A DNA stretch of 64,000 bases from Trileptium ribeirensis (lineage: Eukaryota; Nematoda; Enoplea; Enoplida; Thoracostomopsidae). The stretch spans positions 62,001-126,000 of the forward strand of contig JASANE010030191.1 in assembly GCA_030248225.1 (NCBI GenBank), read 5' to 3'. The translations under genes were made by a program, and so were the position numbers. Positions 1-11,530 of this stretch are shown here, one piece after another (positions within the stretch are counted from its first letter, which is position 1; every line of letters begins with the position of its first letter). The notes below the pieces were generated by a model. The model worked only from the letters and a program-made list of their open reading frames with translations. It was not told where the DNA came from and did not search any database.

Positions 1-233
1 TTGGGGTGGTATATTAATCAGTGGAACGTGGGACTCGTTAATCAGACATTGATTACGCTGACCGAATATTGTCAAGTTAGTTTTTGGCTTTCAGTAAATA
101 AATCAAACACATTTTCAATTTCAGCTTGATATATAAATCAGAAAAAATAGTGTTCTTCAGTTTTTATATTATTTCGTCGATACGGATGAAAATATAATCA
201 TAATGTTGTGCTACTGCTAGTTTTATTTCTGCC

Positions 234-485
234 GTGTCGTCAACGCTTAAGTATTTTTCTTCTGTTTGGTATTATGATTACTGTCGGAAAATGGTCCTTG
301 ACAAATTGGTATGTGCACATCCCTGGTCTGGGAAGGTTTTGACACCAGAATTTTTGAGTTTCCAAAAGATTTTGGCGGCTTCACCAGGTAATTTTGGCCT
401 CCTGCATACTACAGCTTATGCGACGACTATACATGACAAAGTCCTCGGTGAAGTGAAGAACGATCTTCTTAAATACATATTTTAA
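234..485 (+). CDS. Possible unrecognised coding fragment, up to 83 codons
   Basis: An open frame with ordinary-looking amino-acid composition, especially its second half, which contains the stretch LTPEFLSFQKILAASPGN and ends at a TAA at 483-485. I do not recognise a family. The frame opens with GTG rather than ATG, so if it is real it is either an internal or terminal exon or starts at the ATG near 291. It could equally be a chance frame in unique DNA. Nothing around it gives context, because the next 200 bases are empty and then transposon sequence begins. Confidence 0.2.
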   Translation: MSSTLKYFSSVWYYDYCRKMVLDKLVCAHPWSGKVLTPEFLSFQKILAASPGNFGLLHTTAYATTIHDKVLGEVKNDLLKYIF

Positions 486-910
486 GTAGGTAAATAATAT
501 ATTCGACAACCGATAAGTGCCAAAATAAAGACCTGAGATATGGTCGAAAAAGTGTTTGCTTCGATTATATTAGTTTATCTCAAATATTTATCGTTATGTT
601 TTATGTTACGAATATATGCAGTTAGCGTGGCTAGCTCTCTATTACTTGGCAAGCCCAACGTATAAATAATCTGGACGAGTAAGGAAATTGTTAAACAAAA
701 TGGACTTATAGGTTTCTGTCACATTATAGCATAGTAGACTTGCTACAAATAAAAACCGATGAGTACACCCTGACAGTAATAAACCTCACATAGATAGTGG
801 CTATTGTTCTTCAATGTAGTCAATCGATATTAAGCCCGAGTTCCATCTGAGTATCATTTGGATCTTCATCACTGTCATTAACATAGTCCGCAATCGTGTA
901 ATCCGTAGGT

Positions 911-2899
911 CAGGGAATAACCGGAACCGAAATTTACCGGAACCGGAACCGTCCATTTAAACCGGATCCGGAACCGGAACCGGAACCTGGTCTTCGAAAT
1001 TTATATATAGTAAAACAGATGATGGAAGAAATGAAGGTATAGTGGATTTAAAATGCATTAAAAATAACTTTTACATTAAACTTAATGTATTGCGATGGTA
1101 TTATTGCCTTTCTGAAACTTTAAAGAGACTGAGGAAGCTAATAATGTTTATTTATCGATCAAATATGTCGGTTTTTGGACATTCAGAGCAAAAAAATGCC
1201 TTCCACTATACACCACTGCGTATACTGCGTCAAATCGAATGTGCTTACAAAGCTTGGAGCGTAGAATACACACTTTCGATCTGTCTCCAGTCGCCTCCCT
1301 TTACTACACATACGTTTGTTGCATGTTCTTCTGTAGCAAACGTAAAATTATTGGTTTATATGATTCTAAGATAAAATAATAGATAGAAGGTAATTTTCTG
1401 ATCAGTGTTCAGAGACACTGTTTAGGCTAGCGTTGGACAAACAGTGCCCGTCAGTTAGATGATAATGATGATAACTTTCTAATCAAAATGCTATAGATGA
1501 GACACACAGGTGATGCTGCTCGCACAGTTTCAATAAATACAGTTCATTGCCAAGGAAGCAGTTTCTGCTTGCGTTGCAGATAACGTTACTTCAGTTTCAC
1601 CTGATTTACAAAGTTTAAAGCGCACCGGCTGGTGCTTGACGCAATTTATGTTAGCCAAGTATAGGCTAAGTACTTCTGCGTAAGCCACACTCTGTTACCG
1701 AGTTGGACCGGTTTAATTCAAATGTATCCCACAGACTTCTGGATGTGTAAAATAGCTGCTACAAGCATCGACCTGGCTTTGATTTAACAAACTCCTGCAG
1801 GTAATTATGAAAAATTCCTGCTAAAATTATGTGCCCTACTTACGTTTCACACGGCAAATTGGTTAGTTAATCTTTTCTTTGGCTCGGTTGCAGGGTTTTT
1901 TTTGCGCAAATCACTGCGCAAATGCGCACTTTTTTTAGGTTTAGCGCAGTTCGCCTGAAATTTGCGCATAAATTTGCGCAGTAAAATTTTTGAGGAAAAA
2001 TCCAAAATAACGGGCCAAAAATAAAATATTGAGAAATATCGACGCCGAAAAATCATTTTGTTCACAAAAGTTTTTTTATTAACAAAAACAAAAACAAAAC
2101 ACAAATTAAAACTAGATCATGTGACATTAAAGCTCAATGGTAATTTGCATTTTGCACACGGAAGTTGGCACAGTTGTGGTGACATTTTGTGATAACACCA
2201 AGACTTTGAAAGCATAGTTTAAGCGAAGTAACTTTCAAAATTAGACAGAATAAGTTGGATTTAGCTATACAAGTCAAATGTACCTGGGTCAGTGCTTATG
2301 GGGTCATGTTTTTCTTCATGGATAGCGTTTTTTTCAATAGATGAACTGTAAATTTGCTAGTTCATAAATGATGTCAAATGAGCCACAACTACCATATCCA
2401 GAAATCATTAAAAATAAAAACATTGTCACGCTAAAAAAACAACGAACGCGAATTCATATTGAACAAACACAAAAACATACGTTGTATCAAAAGAAGTGTA
2501 CATGTCCACTGCATAGTGCATACCATATATTAAACAAGTGAAAGTAAAAACACAGTTTTTGGGTGAAAAATAATCGTATTGAAGGCAAAAAAGTGTAAAA
2601 AAATCCTAATAATATTGCGCAATCTCTGAAAATTTAGCGCAGTCCGGCTGAAATTTGCGCAGCCAAATGCGCACTCTGTAAAATGAAAAAAAAAACCCTG
2701 CTCGGTTGTATTGGAGTTTGATCATTGTATAATATATATTACATATGTTTGGATCACAGATGAAGCAAAAATGTGAAAAATTTCAAACAAAATTTTTAAA
2801 CCGGAATTCCGGTTCCGGTATGGTTTTTGCCCTTTGCCGGAACCGCAACCGGAACACGATTTTCGCCGGAACCGGAACCGGAATTCCGGTTACTCCCTG
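911..2899 (+). mobile_element. Non-autonomous hAT element, family A, with 8-bp target-site duplication
   Basis: The element starts CAGGGAATAACCGGAA and ends with the inverse of CAGGGAGTAACCGGAA, a 16-bp terminal inverted repeat with one mismatch. CAGGG termini and an 8-bp target duplication are hAT hallmarks. The duplication CCGTAGGT lies at 903-910 and 2900-2907, and the uninterrupted site is at 3164-3171. Both subterminal regions carry repeated CCGGAA blocks, plausible transposase-binding sites. There is no transposase frame. Without the nested element and its duplication the length is about 1,170 bp, close to the 1,144-bp copy at 39104-40247. Other copies or fragments lie at 38710-39095, 56350-57915, 62085-62200 and 63195-63735. 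Confidence 0.9.
1891..2700 (+). mobile_element. Second, nested non-autonomous hAT element, 810 bp
   Basis: It begins CAGGGTTTTTTTTGCGC and ends in AAAAAAAAACCCTG. Both subterminal regions carry several GCGCA/TGCGC motifs in opposite orientation. The flanking 8-bp duplication is CTCGGTTG at 1883-1890 and 2701-2708. The related family A copy near 39280-39300 has the uninterrupted sequence (on the minus strand GCTTGGTTGTATTGG), confirming the insertion point. There is no transposase frame, so it was mobilised in trans. It must be younger than the outer element it sits in. Confidence 0.9.
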
Positions 2900-2953
2900 C
2901 CGTAGGTATATCTTAGTAAAATCCTGAATACTCGGCAGGAATGGAGCCCTCAT

Positions 2954-3217
2954 AAACAAAATGGACTTATAGGTTTCTGTCACATTATAGCATAGTAGAC
3001 TTGCTACAAATAAAAACCGATGAGTACACCCTGACAGTAATAAAACTCACATAGATAGTGGCTATTGTTCTTCAATGTAGTCAATCGATATTAAGCCCGA
3101 GTTCCATCTGAGTATCATTTGGATCTTCATCACTGTCATTAATATAGTCCACAATCGTGTAATCCGTAGGTATATCTTAGTAAAATCCTGAATACTCGGC
3201 AGGAATGGAGCCCTCAT
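2954..3217 (-). repeat. Right copy of the tandem duplication, holding the hAT empty site
   Basis: This intact copy of the ~265-bp unit includes AATCCGTAGGTATATC at 3161-3176. That is exactly the sequence predicted if the transposon at 911-2899 and one target duplication are removed from the left copy. On the minus strand, 3081-3217 encodes the acidic C-terminus of the adjacent pseudogene. Confidence 0.9.
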
Positions 3218-5378
3218 GTAGTAGCTTCAACAAATCTCGTTTCTTAGCATCAGACGCTGGTAGTTTGGTAGTATAAGTTGACTGCAAACAGTTGTGACGA
3301 TGGCGGGTGGCCGCTGAAATTTACTCGTAATTATCTTTATCGTAACTGTAATTAATAAAAATTGCATCGGGTATATCATGACAAACCATCATCATCCGAA
3401 TCTGCCGCCATTTCACGACATTCTGACTTCGTTTACCCGCCGCTACAGAAGTTGATTTGACCTTGTTCGGCTGCCCAACAAGGCTTTCAGAAAAGCGCTT
3501 AAAGTCCAAAATATCCCGATGTGCAATAAGTTGTACCTTGTGCGGGTTGCTTGCTCGAGCAAATTCGACAATTCGCACCCACTCCATGTAAGTCATAACA
3601 TCGCTATGTTTTGCCGTAGCTTCGATTCGCGCAAGCATGGAATCAACCTCCATTTGGGTGTGACCAGGCTCTAAGAACGTTATCTGTATCGTGTTAATTC
3701 CATCACAGTTTTCAAACAATGCAGCAGTGATGATGCTACAGTGCTGCTTTTATTTTGCGCCCCCCCCCACAAGAATCACAGAAAAGTGATACGTATTTGA
3801 TGGAATCTGGGATTGTTCTAACGAACAATGGTATGCACATGGAAACTTCATTTGCACCTCGTACCGCTTCATATTCTGGCCACACCATGCAATGACCCTC
3901 CTTCGTTCTATGGTTAAAAAAGTTTAATTCATTGTTCCCAACCCCCGCATATAAAAAATGGGCCAGTATCCTTTTTACGAGTCAGTAGAACCAACTGCAG
4001 ATCAAATGTCGCCTGCACAAAGTTGGAAATGGGACGTGTAGACATGGCCTTGTGATCGTCTATTAAAGCCGTGGCAGCTGTTTTCCATGCAATATGATCG
4101 TTGTATGTCCTCGCGGAGAACTCATTTGCGGCTGCTTAGTATCCGTCAAGTGTTTATAATATCGCATATTCGACATCTATCCTTGTTAGGCCGGTAAAAA
4201 CCAATGTTTCGCTCCGTATTGAAATAGTAATGATAAGTCGACTCTGTGAACTTCATTTTGCCAGTTGTATCGATCAAATCCACATTTTCTGGCAGTTCAG
4301 AAAAGGAGCGGTGCATTTGTGCAACTACCAGTTTTCCGCCAATGTATTCACGCTGAAAATCTTTACCGCAATAATATGACGGCATTCGAGGAGTGGAATC
4401 TATATGACCCAAAATACGACATCGGACCGCTTCTGAAATAGCGTGAATCGGCCGATGACGCCAGCGTCCATCTGGTTTTCCGTGAATGCGATTGGGTTTT
4501 ACATTAGCAAGTGCATGATAGATAACATCTTTGTCGATATTTAGCGTCGATGTGTAGAATTGCAGGCATACGATATGGCCACTGCAAGTGCCATCGACGC
4601 CTGTTTTGTCAAAGTCGTTTAGAAAACATTGTAAGGTGTATTTGTAACCGCCTCGAGACGTCCGGACGCCACTTCGAGGTCGCCGACACTTAGGCTCTAC
4701 CTGCTGCGGGGGGGAAGAGGGCACATAGAGCATCGGCCCGTTAGAAAAAAAAAAACCAGATATCCGACTTGTAAAACCCAAACCCAAACCCAACAACAGC
4801 GAAAAACACCAGCGCCAAGCCAGAACACAGAGAAAAACACGGGGCGCCGAGCATATCCGCTCTGCAGCACATCCAGGTCTTCGAAATTTCAGCGATAACT
4901 TCCGTCGTTTAAGCACTTTACTAGGTAACGCAAAACGCGCTTTCGTAAACTTAAGTCTTTTCTTTGTTGCTTGCGGAACAGCGGTTATCTGTAAATTTGA
5001 CGTTGTTGTTACGGTGGCGACGTATTTTACCATATTATCAATAGCTGAAACAACTTCAGGGTCCGATGTCGCTTTTTGTAATAACAGGAACATAGCATGA
5101 TTTCCCGACTCCAAACTATAACTGTGCAGGTGCAGCATTGCATTTTTAAAAGCTTTCGTACTGCGTTGTCCGACTGTACTTAATACTGATAGCTGCGGCG
5201 TGTTAAACGGCAAAACACTGTTGGGAGAAATCCATCCATAATTATCCGATCCAAAATACCAAACAAACATCTGCCCTTGTTGTCCCACTGTTACTGCTGA
5301 ATTAGGGTCGCTGACGATGGCTGGCCAGTATTTCCTACGGCATTTAGCCCACACATAGTCGTCCACTTGGTATGCCAT
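3081..5378 (-). pseudogene. Broken PWWP plus DUF7869-like transposon-type gene
   Basis: The first 410-codon frame (5378-4146) starts with a PWWP-like domain at residues ~3-60 (DDYVWAKCRRKYWPAIV, then VWYFGSDNYGWI). After a basic linker, residues ~250-405 resemble the region before DUF7869 in many arthropod and cnidarian transposon-like proteins: a conserved HY/YYC segment (PSYYCGK), REY, and a final C-x2-C (DRCRICDI). Between 4145 and 3720 the central part is scattered over frames with stops; a recognisable piece is FCDSCGGG, the usual D-x-C-G-G motif. From 3719 to 3081 one frame carries PGHTQMEVDSM and runs to the acidic C-terminus with two in-frame TAA codons. A hydrophobic stretch encoded at about 4690-4870 ends at a pyrimidine-rich CAG and may be an intron or an insertion. 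The gene is dead as it stands. Confidence 0.7.
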
Positions 5379-5525
5379 AATTTAGCTTCTAGTCATAGGC
5401 TGCACCAATAGAATAAACTTGCTAAGTACCACGTAATAAAGCATCTGAAACTAGTATCCATATATATGCCATCGCCGTTGAAGACAACCGCGACGGCATA
5501 TAAACTATTACGAACAATGTCTACC

Positions 5526-6744
5526 GACTTTTACGATGGGCAGACTCACTTTTCGTACATGACTTCGCTATCTGCCACTCTTACGCACTCGCTTCGTAAA
5601 AGTCGATGAACAATACTAGTGTATCGCTTTTCAACGTGTTTACATACCAAATACCACAGTTTGGCTCAAACGAACACAACTTTGACAATTTCAATGCTTA
5701 AGGAGCAAGGGATCTAAACCCTGGAGATCCAGGAACATGTAAATCGGTACCACGTATACAGCCCATAATTAAAAGCACCTTTAATAGCATTAAAAGTTTG
5801 CGGAGCTAGCCATTGTTGGTTTTTAGTAATTACAGCAAGACAAAAAGAAATGTTAACAATTGTAGCAACGTAGCAAAGTCACAGCTAAATAATATCTTCA
5901 GCGAATTTTACGAGGGGCAGACTCGCTTTTCGTAGATGACTTCGCTATCTGCCACTCTTACGCACTCGCTTCGTAAAAGTCGATGAACAATACTAGTGTA
6001 TCGCTTTTCAACGTGTTTACATACCAAATACCACAGTTTGGCTCAAACGAACACAACTTTGACAATTTCAATGCTTAAAGAGCAAGGGATCCAAATCCTG
6101 GAGATCCAGGAACATTTAAGTCGTTACCACGTATACAGCCCATAATTAAAAGCACCTTTAATAGCATTAAAAGTTTGCGGAGCTAGCCACTGTTGGTTTT
6201 TAGTAATTACAGCAAGACAAAAAGAAAAAATGTTAACAATAGTAGCAACGTAGCAAAGTCACAGCTAAATAATATCTTCAGCGACTTTTACGAGGGGCAG
6301 ACTCGCTTTTCGTACATGACTTCGGTATCTGCCACTCTTACGCACTCGCTTCGTAAAAGTCGATGAACAATACTAGTGTATCACTTTTCAACGTGTTTAC
6401 ATACCAAATACCACAGTTTGGCTCAAACGAACACAACCTTGACAATTTCAATGCTTAAGGAGCAAGGGATCCAAACCCAGGAGATACAGGAACATGTAAA
6501 TCGGTACCACGTATCTATACAGCCCATAATTAAAAGCACTTTTAATAGCATTAAAAGTTTGCGGAGCTAGCCACTGTTGGTTTTTAGTAATTACAGCAAG
6601 ACAAAAAGAAAAAATGTTAGCAATTAGTAGCAACGTAGCAAAGTCACAGCTAAATAATATCTTCAGCGACTTTTACGAGGGGCAGACTCGCTTTTCGTAC
6701 GACTTCGCTATCTGCCACTCTTACGCACTCGCTTCGTAAAAGTC
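5526..6744. repeat. Tandem repeat of ~380 bp, each unit headed by a palindrome
   Basis: Three full units start at 5526, 5903 and 6283 (lengths 377, 380 and 385); a fourth consists only of the head, 6668-6744. Each head is a ~79-bp segment bounded by GACTTTTACGA and its exact inverse TCGTAAAAGTC (one arm mutated in unit 2), with smaller internal inverted pieces such as GGCAGA/TCTGCC. The rest of each unit is non-palindromic and has no conserved coding frame. This looks like a satellite-like array built from a foldback or MITE-type element. Confidence 0.85.
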
Positions 6745-7985
6745 ATTTTAGCACCATTTCACAGGTAAACTTGTAGGTAAAACCGAAAAGTCGTTCATTG
6801 CGCCAGAATTCCATGCTTAGAAAACACTATTATCGGCCAAGAAAATAAAATATTGAAAAATTCTGCATCGAATCTAAAAACGTTTAACTGGACTGAAAAA
6901 TCTTAGTCATGTTGCGGGACATAAACTTTTTTGTTGCAGGAAATTATACAGCCGTCATTCAGTGGTGAAATCCGCTAAGTCCCACAGTAGGACTTATATG
7001 ATTTTGTCACCAGAATTTGTCAGTGATAGCGGAAACTGTCACTGACTTTGCAATACCATAACCACAGCAGTTCTCAACGTATGGACTTAACGGTTTTAGT
7101 CACACGTAGCCCAGAACCAGTATATATATTATTGCGTACATCACAACTATGAAAGTGCAAAAATGTGGACTTAACGGTTTTTGTCACTGAGCCGTCGATA
7201 TATTGGTAATGAATCATATTTGAAGTTTAACCACAACGGAGGCTTACTTAACCCTAATTGTTTGCTACTATTATTGCGCGAAATTTAAGTTTTGTAATGC
7301 TTAAAGCGCGGCAGTGTGTTAACTGATCATGGTGGAATTTTAGTTTAGAAATTCAATTTTCAAGACAAAACGTATAATACTGTGTAGCGTTCAAACGTGG
7401 CTGTCTGCTATTGTGAATAAGTGGTGGGGTCTGTAATTTGTATGCGTTATACACAAGGTGATTGAAGAAACATTGAAAGGTCGGCAACCACCGCAAATTA
7501 AAGACTCACGATGGTAGTACCAAATGTTTTGAACCTTCTAAACACGTGGACTTAAGCTTCGCTGCTTTGTAGGTCAGTAAAGAAGATACGTCAATGATGC
7601 ACAAACGCTGGAATTTTACGTTGGTTCCCAAAATATGAATCTTACCTGAAATTTTTGTCGGGATGTACCTGGAAAAGTAGTGTTTTGTGTGGAAAACCTG
7701 GAAAATGATCTAAAAATTCCCCGGGACCATGAATTTGTGCAGACAGTTTAATGGGTGTTTTAAAATTTGGGTTGGTATTTTTCCGGGAAGCGCGTAACAA
7801 TAGATTTATTTCTTTACTGATAGATCGTGAAGCTAGGGAAATCGGAGCGAGTGGTGTTACCCTGCGCTTATGGGCCATTTGTTCGTTCCAAATTCAGGTC
7901 CTTAAACCCGTTTAAAGACCATTATAGTAATTATACATTGGTAATATTTCAATCACAACGCTATGGTAATTTTAGTCATAAATGA
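6745..7985. other. No recognisable gene
   Basis: The stretch is AT-rich and has short open frames on both strands, none with family features. It is probably decayed repeat sequence. Confidence 0.5.
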
Positions 7986-8206
7986 CTGGGCTCTCCTTTT
8001 GCTGGAAATTTTGCCAGGTGGTATGAACCGGAGGCCCCATGGTTCTGAATTTGGATGCGCCCAATTTTGCCGGCGGGGGTAATTTTCCCATGCGAAAACG
8101 GCTAAAATCTGCCAAAAGGCTTCTGGTGGAGCGAAAAACGATTTTGAAGCAAATTGTGACAAAATTTACGAATGCTGACACCGCCCTAATTTGGAGAGCC
8201 CAGTAT
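7986..8206. mobile_element. Short MITE-like element, family B
   Basis: Bounded by CTGGGCTCTCC on the left and its inverse GGAGAGCCCAG on the right, with the family's typical internal text (ATTTTGCCAGG and GGCCCC blocks). Related copies lie at 15584-15960, 61308-61717 and 63336-63606, with worn fragments near 12000-12190, 42000-42065 and 62960-63020. I could not define the target-site duplication. The 80-codon open frame across it is a by-product. Confidence 0.6.
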
Positions 8207-8362
8207 CAAAATCGAAAAACTTTATTTTTTCTTGCGATTACCAAAAATGCAAAAACTGTTGAAAAAACTTGCCTTATTTGATGCATACAACGCACATGCA
8301 ATTGCTTTTACGTGTTTACAAACTCCGAAGAGCTATAGACACGTTCGACTAACTGACACACA

Positions 8363-9300
8363 TCAATATTGGAAAACTTGTGCAATTTGACTGTTTTGGT
8401 GCCAAAGTTTGCTGCGCTGCCGCCGTCGTGCATTGTTAACGAAACAGTCAGTATAATGCTGACTTACTTGACTTATAGCCTTATCGCTGGTACGGGTACG
8501 AGACATCAGTTGACCGAATTTAATAGCGACTTCATCAATCTGGTTTAAAGCCGCTTCAGCTAGTTGGGAAGTTTGTGCTAAAAGTACGATGTCATCCGCA
8601 TACGCTAAATCTGTTATGGCGAGGTCAGTGCTATAAGTCACACCGTCAACACCAGCGACAGCTTGTGCCAACACGTAATCGATTATAGCGTTGAAAATTA
8701 GAGGGGAAAGGATACATCCTTGTCGAACACCCGTTTGTTATTTCCAATCTGTCCGATTTATCATTGTAGACGCGTACAGAGCTGGTCATACGAGCGTACA
8801 TTACGTGAGTGAAGCTAACGATTTTGGCAGGGACACCTCCACGTGAAAGAGCTTTATTAACGACGCCCGATGAACACTATCGAAAGCTGCAGCGAAGTCG
8901 ATAAAAATAGCAACGAATGGTTGATTGTATCTAATTCGCCTGTCGAAAATATGGCGAAGATTAAATATATTGTCACTACAACCTCTGCCCGGACGAAAAC
9001 CAGCTTGTTGCTCGTGAGCTACTCTTTTCCCATATTGAACGGTTCGCGATCGGACCACATATGCAAAGACCTTGTTCGCGATCGACAAAAGGGAAATGCC
9101 GCTGTAGTTCAGACATTTACGACGGTTCCCCTTTTGAAGGTGAAAACGATAATACCACCCACTTACCCAATCGGAGGGTGTCTACTCCGTGGTCCAGATC
9201 GCAGTGAAAATACGATTGAGTGCACGAGAGATAGCCTGTCCCCCTGCTATGGGAGCCTCCAGTATGGTGCTAAAACAATGAAACAAACTTGTTTAACCGA
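8363..9300 (-). pseudogene. RTE-like non-LTR reverse transcriptase fossil
   Basis: On the minus strand, in order: SDWVSGIIVFTFKRG (finger region), QQAGFRPGRGC, FIDFAAAFDSVHRA (catalytic motif A), GVRQGCILSPLIFNAI (motif B) and DLAYADDIVLLAQ (the YADD catalytic box, motif C). These are the RT motifs in the right order and spacing, but spread over at least two frames with stop codons between. The endonuclease and the 3' end are missing. The GFRPGRGC-type sequence suggests an RTE-related clade, though another clade of cellular-type RT cannot be excluded. It is inactive. Confidence 0.85.
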
Positions 9301-9302
9301 TT

Positions 9303-9710
9303 AAATAACACTATAATCCCATAACCCACAACCAATAAGCAAAAATTGGCTTTGGAAAATTTTAAACTTTCACTTTTTTTGGTGTACATATTTTTAAGCT
9401 TTGGGTCATATCTCAAAAACGGTAGCTTTGACAAAAAATAATTACTTCAAGATGTAGCTCTCAATAAGCGGATCCTGTTGGTGGTCTTCATTTATCGTTG
9501 CGAATCCTATATAATACTATAATCCCATACGTCACAACCAAGAAGTTAAAACTGGCTTTGTTAAAATTTCAAAATGTTCACTTTTTGAAGTATTTTTCAG
9601 CTTTCGGTCGTAACTTAAAAACGGTAGCCTTGACAAAAATGTCTTGCAGCAAGGATGTTGTGCTGGATCAGAGGATTCTGTTTGTCGTCTGTTGTTGCGA
9701 AGCCTTTATA
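9303..9710. repeat. Two tandem ~203-bp units
   Basis: 9303-9505 and 9506-9710 share long matches, including CTATAATCCCATA, the TGGCTTTG region and AAAAACGGTAGC. The second unit runs into family F sequence. Confidence 0.7.
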
Positions 9711-9960
9711 TCGAGATATAGCTCGCGAAAAATAGTTATCCAGATGGCCAAAATTGAAAAAATGTGACCGTTGACTCTTCCGGGCCTATTTTGACCCAAA
9801 GACGTATTTGGGGTGTTTAGCGTCTAACGAAAGTACTGAAACGGACTGAATTTGTGACCAAATAAAATCTGTGAAGATCCATCCATCCAGTGATGAGTTA
9901 TGATCTCCACAGACAGACAAAAAGAAATTTTTGCGATTCTAGTAAAGCTACGTATTTGTG
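9650..9960 (+). repeat. Interspersed repeat, family F
   Basis: It ends with the diagnostic GATGAGTTATGATCTCCACAG just before ACAGACAAAAAG. The same layout is found inverted at 62285-62640 (including CCAGATG, TAGCGTCTAA and CGAGATATA blocks) and in more diverged form at 17150-17570 and 40680-41100. No coding capacity is seen. Confidence 0.65.
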
Positions 9961-10169
9961 GAAACTTCGCTCGCTCCATTCCAAGAAAGTACTTTTTATG
10001 AGCTGACATATAATGCATTGTCGGTGTATTTTGTGCTAGCCTCTTAACTGGACCAGAATTTTATCGTTCCCCCAGTTCCAACCTGTTGGACGCTGGAGAT
10101 ACTTAGAGGGGATTTCCCCCCATAAGATGAGGGAAACTGTACTTCCCAGGTCAACCGCGGCGGGGTGTA

Positions 10170-10500
10170 ATAATTACACGTTTTCGTGTTTTCCAAGCAT
10201 TTACACCATTTTTATCGTTATTTCTGCTGCATATTTATTACTTAAGCATTGAAGATGCGTATTTCTGCAGGCCGCAGTTTATTTTACTTAAAATTTTTGT
10301 CATAAATAGTCGAAATATGACCACCAATATTGAGCTTTGTTATAACGGTTTCTTGTTAAGACAATGATTTTTTGGTGTGACATGAAAATGCCTGGGATTT
10401 ACCTGGATAAAACAAAATTTACCTAGGGGCATGGTCTGGGAGCCGCCGAAATCCTAGTGGAGCTCGAAAATCTTTGCCTCTCCCTCTGTGGAGAAGCCAG
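10170..10500. repeat. Interspersed repeat, family H
   Basis: This matches 60340-60595 in order: GCATTTA, TATTTCTGC, ATATTGAG followed by TTTGTTATAAC, TTTTTGGTGT, GCCGCCGAAAT and finally TGTGGAGAAGCCAG. There is no coding frame. Confidence 0.55.
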
Positions 10501-11530
10501 TTGCATGTATATGATTTTATTATAAATTTGGCTAAATTATCGCGTGTGGTGTGTTGTATATATATTCAGGATCTTTTTGCATTGTATCCATATAATTCCT
10601 AAAAATGGTTTAACACTCCCGTTTGAAGTTATACTCGTCTTCAGCATGAGGAACCCGTTACATACCTAACAATTTGTATCTACTTGTGGTATCAGTTTGC
10701 AATAACACCTGCTCATTCTGATTCGATTTGGAATTGGATTTCGCTGTAGTAACTGGAAAGCGAAGTTGTTGCATGACGTGGGGAGCCCAAAAGTTTGCCA
10801 ATGGTGCACGAACTGGGGAAAGAGAAAACTGCCAAGGCCCCACAATTTGTAGAAGTCAGTATTATGTAGCGTATTTCTGTTGTAGATACCAAATTCAATT
10901 GAAATCCAGCCTACATAGCAACATTTCCGATTTACCTTACATAATGGAAAAGTTAAGCAAAAATAAAATATATTCATCCCACTTCAAGGACTGCCTATTT
11001 TACTGAGTTTTTAATTTTTGCGGGTATTATTATATTGAGCTGGGTAAAAACCACCAAATATACCCAGAAATCCCTGCATAACGTTATCGACAGTTAAAAT
11101 AATTTTAAAGACACGACAGATAAATAAATTTTTTTATAGTATATGCTTTGTGATGTTTATTTTTTGTTATACATGCAAACCTAGGAATGTCTCGTATTTC
11201 TTGGAGCCCAAATCCCAAAATTCTGAACATTATATACCCCAAAACATTATAAAATATTTTCCACGCGTTGGGTCAGTAATGGTCAAGTTTGCTACTATTT
11301 TGATATTTAGCACGCGTCTTCTTAATGCGTCTGGTTGCCTAAGGTAACGAGAATTGGGAGGAGAGAATGGCTACGTTGCTTTTTAGTACCATTTATTTAA
11401 GTCACTGATAGTTGGAAAGCTGGATTTGTTTTGAAATTTCATTTCGAAAATGTGTTTTGATTATTTAATTTGTTTAGACATACCACGAGAAATAACATTG
11501 ATTTCAAAGTTAATTATAACTGTTTTATGC
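10501..11530. other. No recognisable gene
   Basis: Short overlapping open frames near 10660-11000 on both strands have no family features. The first coding exon of the TatD gene, which should encode a D-x-G-A-N type N-terminus, was looked for here and upstream and was not found. Confidence 0.4.

Larger units (their letters stand above)
692..2953 (-). repeat. Left copy of a ~265-bp tandem duplication, split by a hAT insertion
   Basis: Positions 692-910 plus 2908-2953 match 2954-3217 almost base for base. The unit is the 3' end of the minus-strand DUF7869-like pseudogene that follows, so the end of that gene was duplicated in tandem. The left copy was later interrupted at the sequence CCGTAGGT by the transposon at 911-2899. 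Only a few substitutions separate the two copies. Confidence 0.9.

Noticed and set aside
1042..1374. 110-codon plus-strand frame
   Set aside because: It is internal hAT family A sequence, also present near 39900-40130 and 57240-57480, with no transposase motifs.
4778..4797. CCCAAACCCAAACCC, telomere-like
   Set aside because: Only three units, inside a pseudogene; not a telomere tract.
8039..8281. 80-codon plus-strand frame
   Set aside because: It lies across a family B MITE and its flank.
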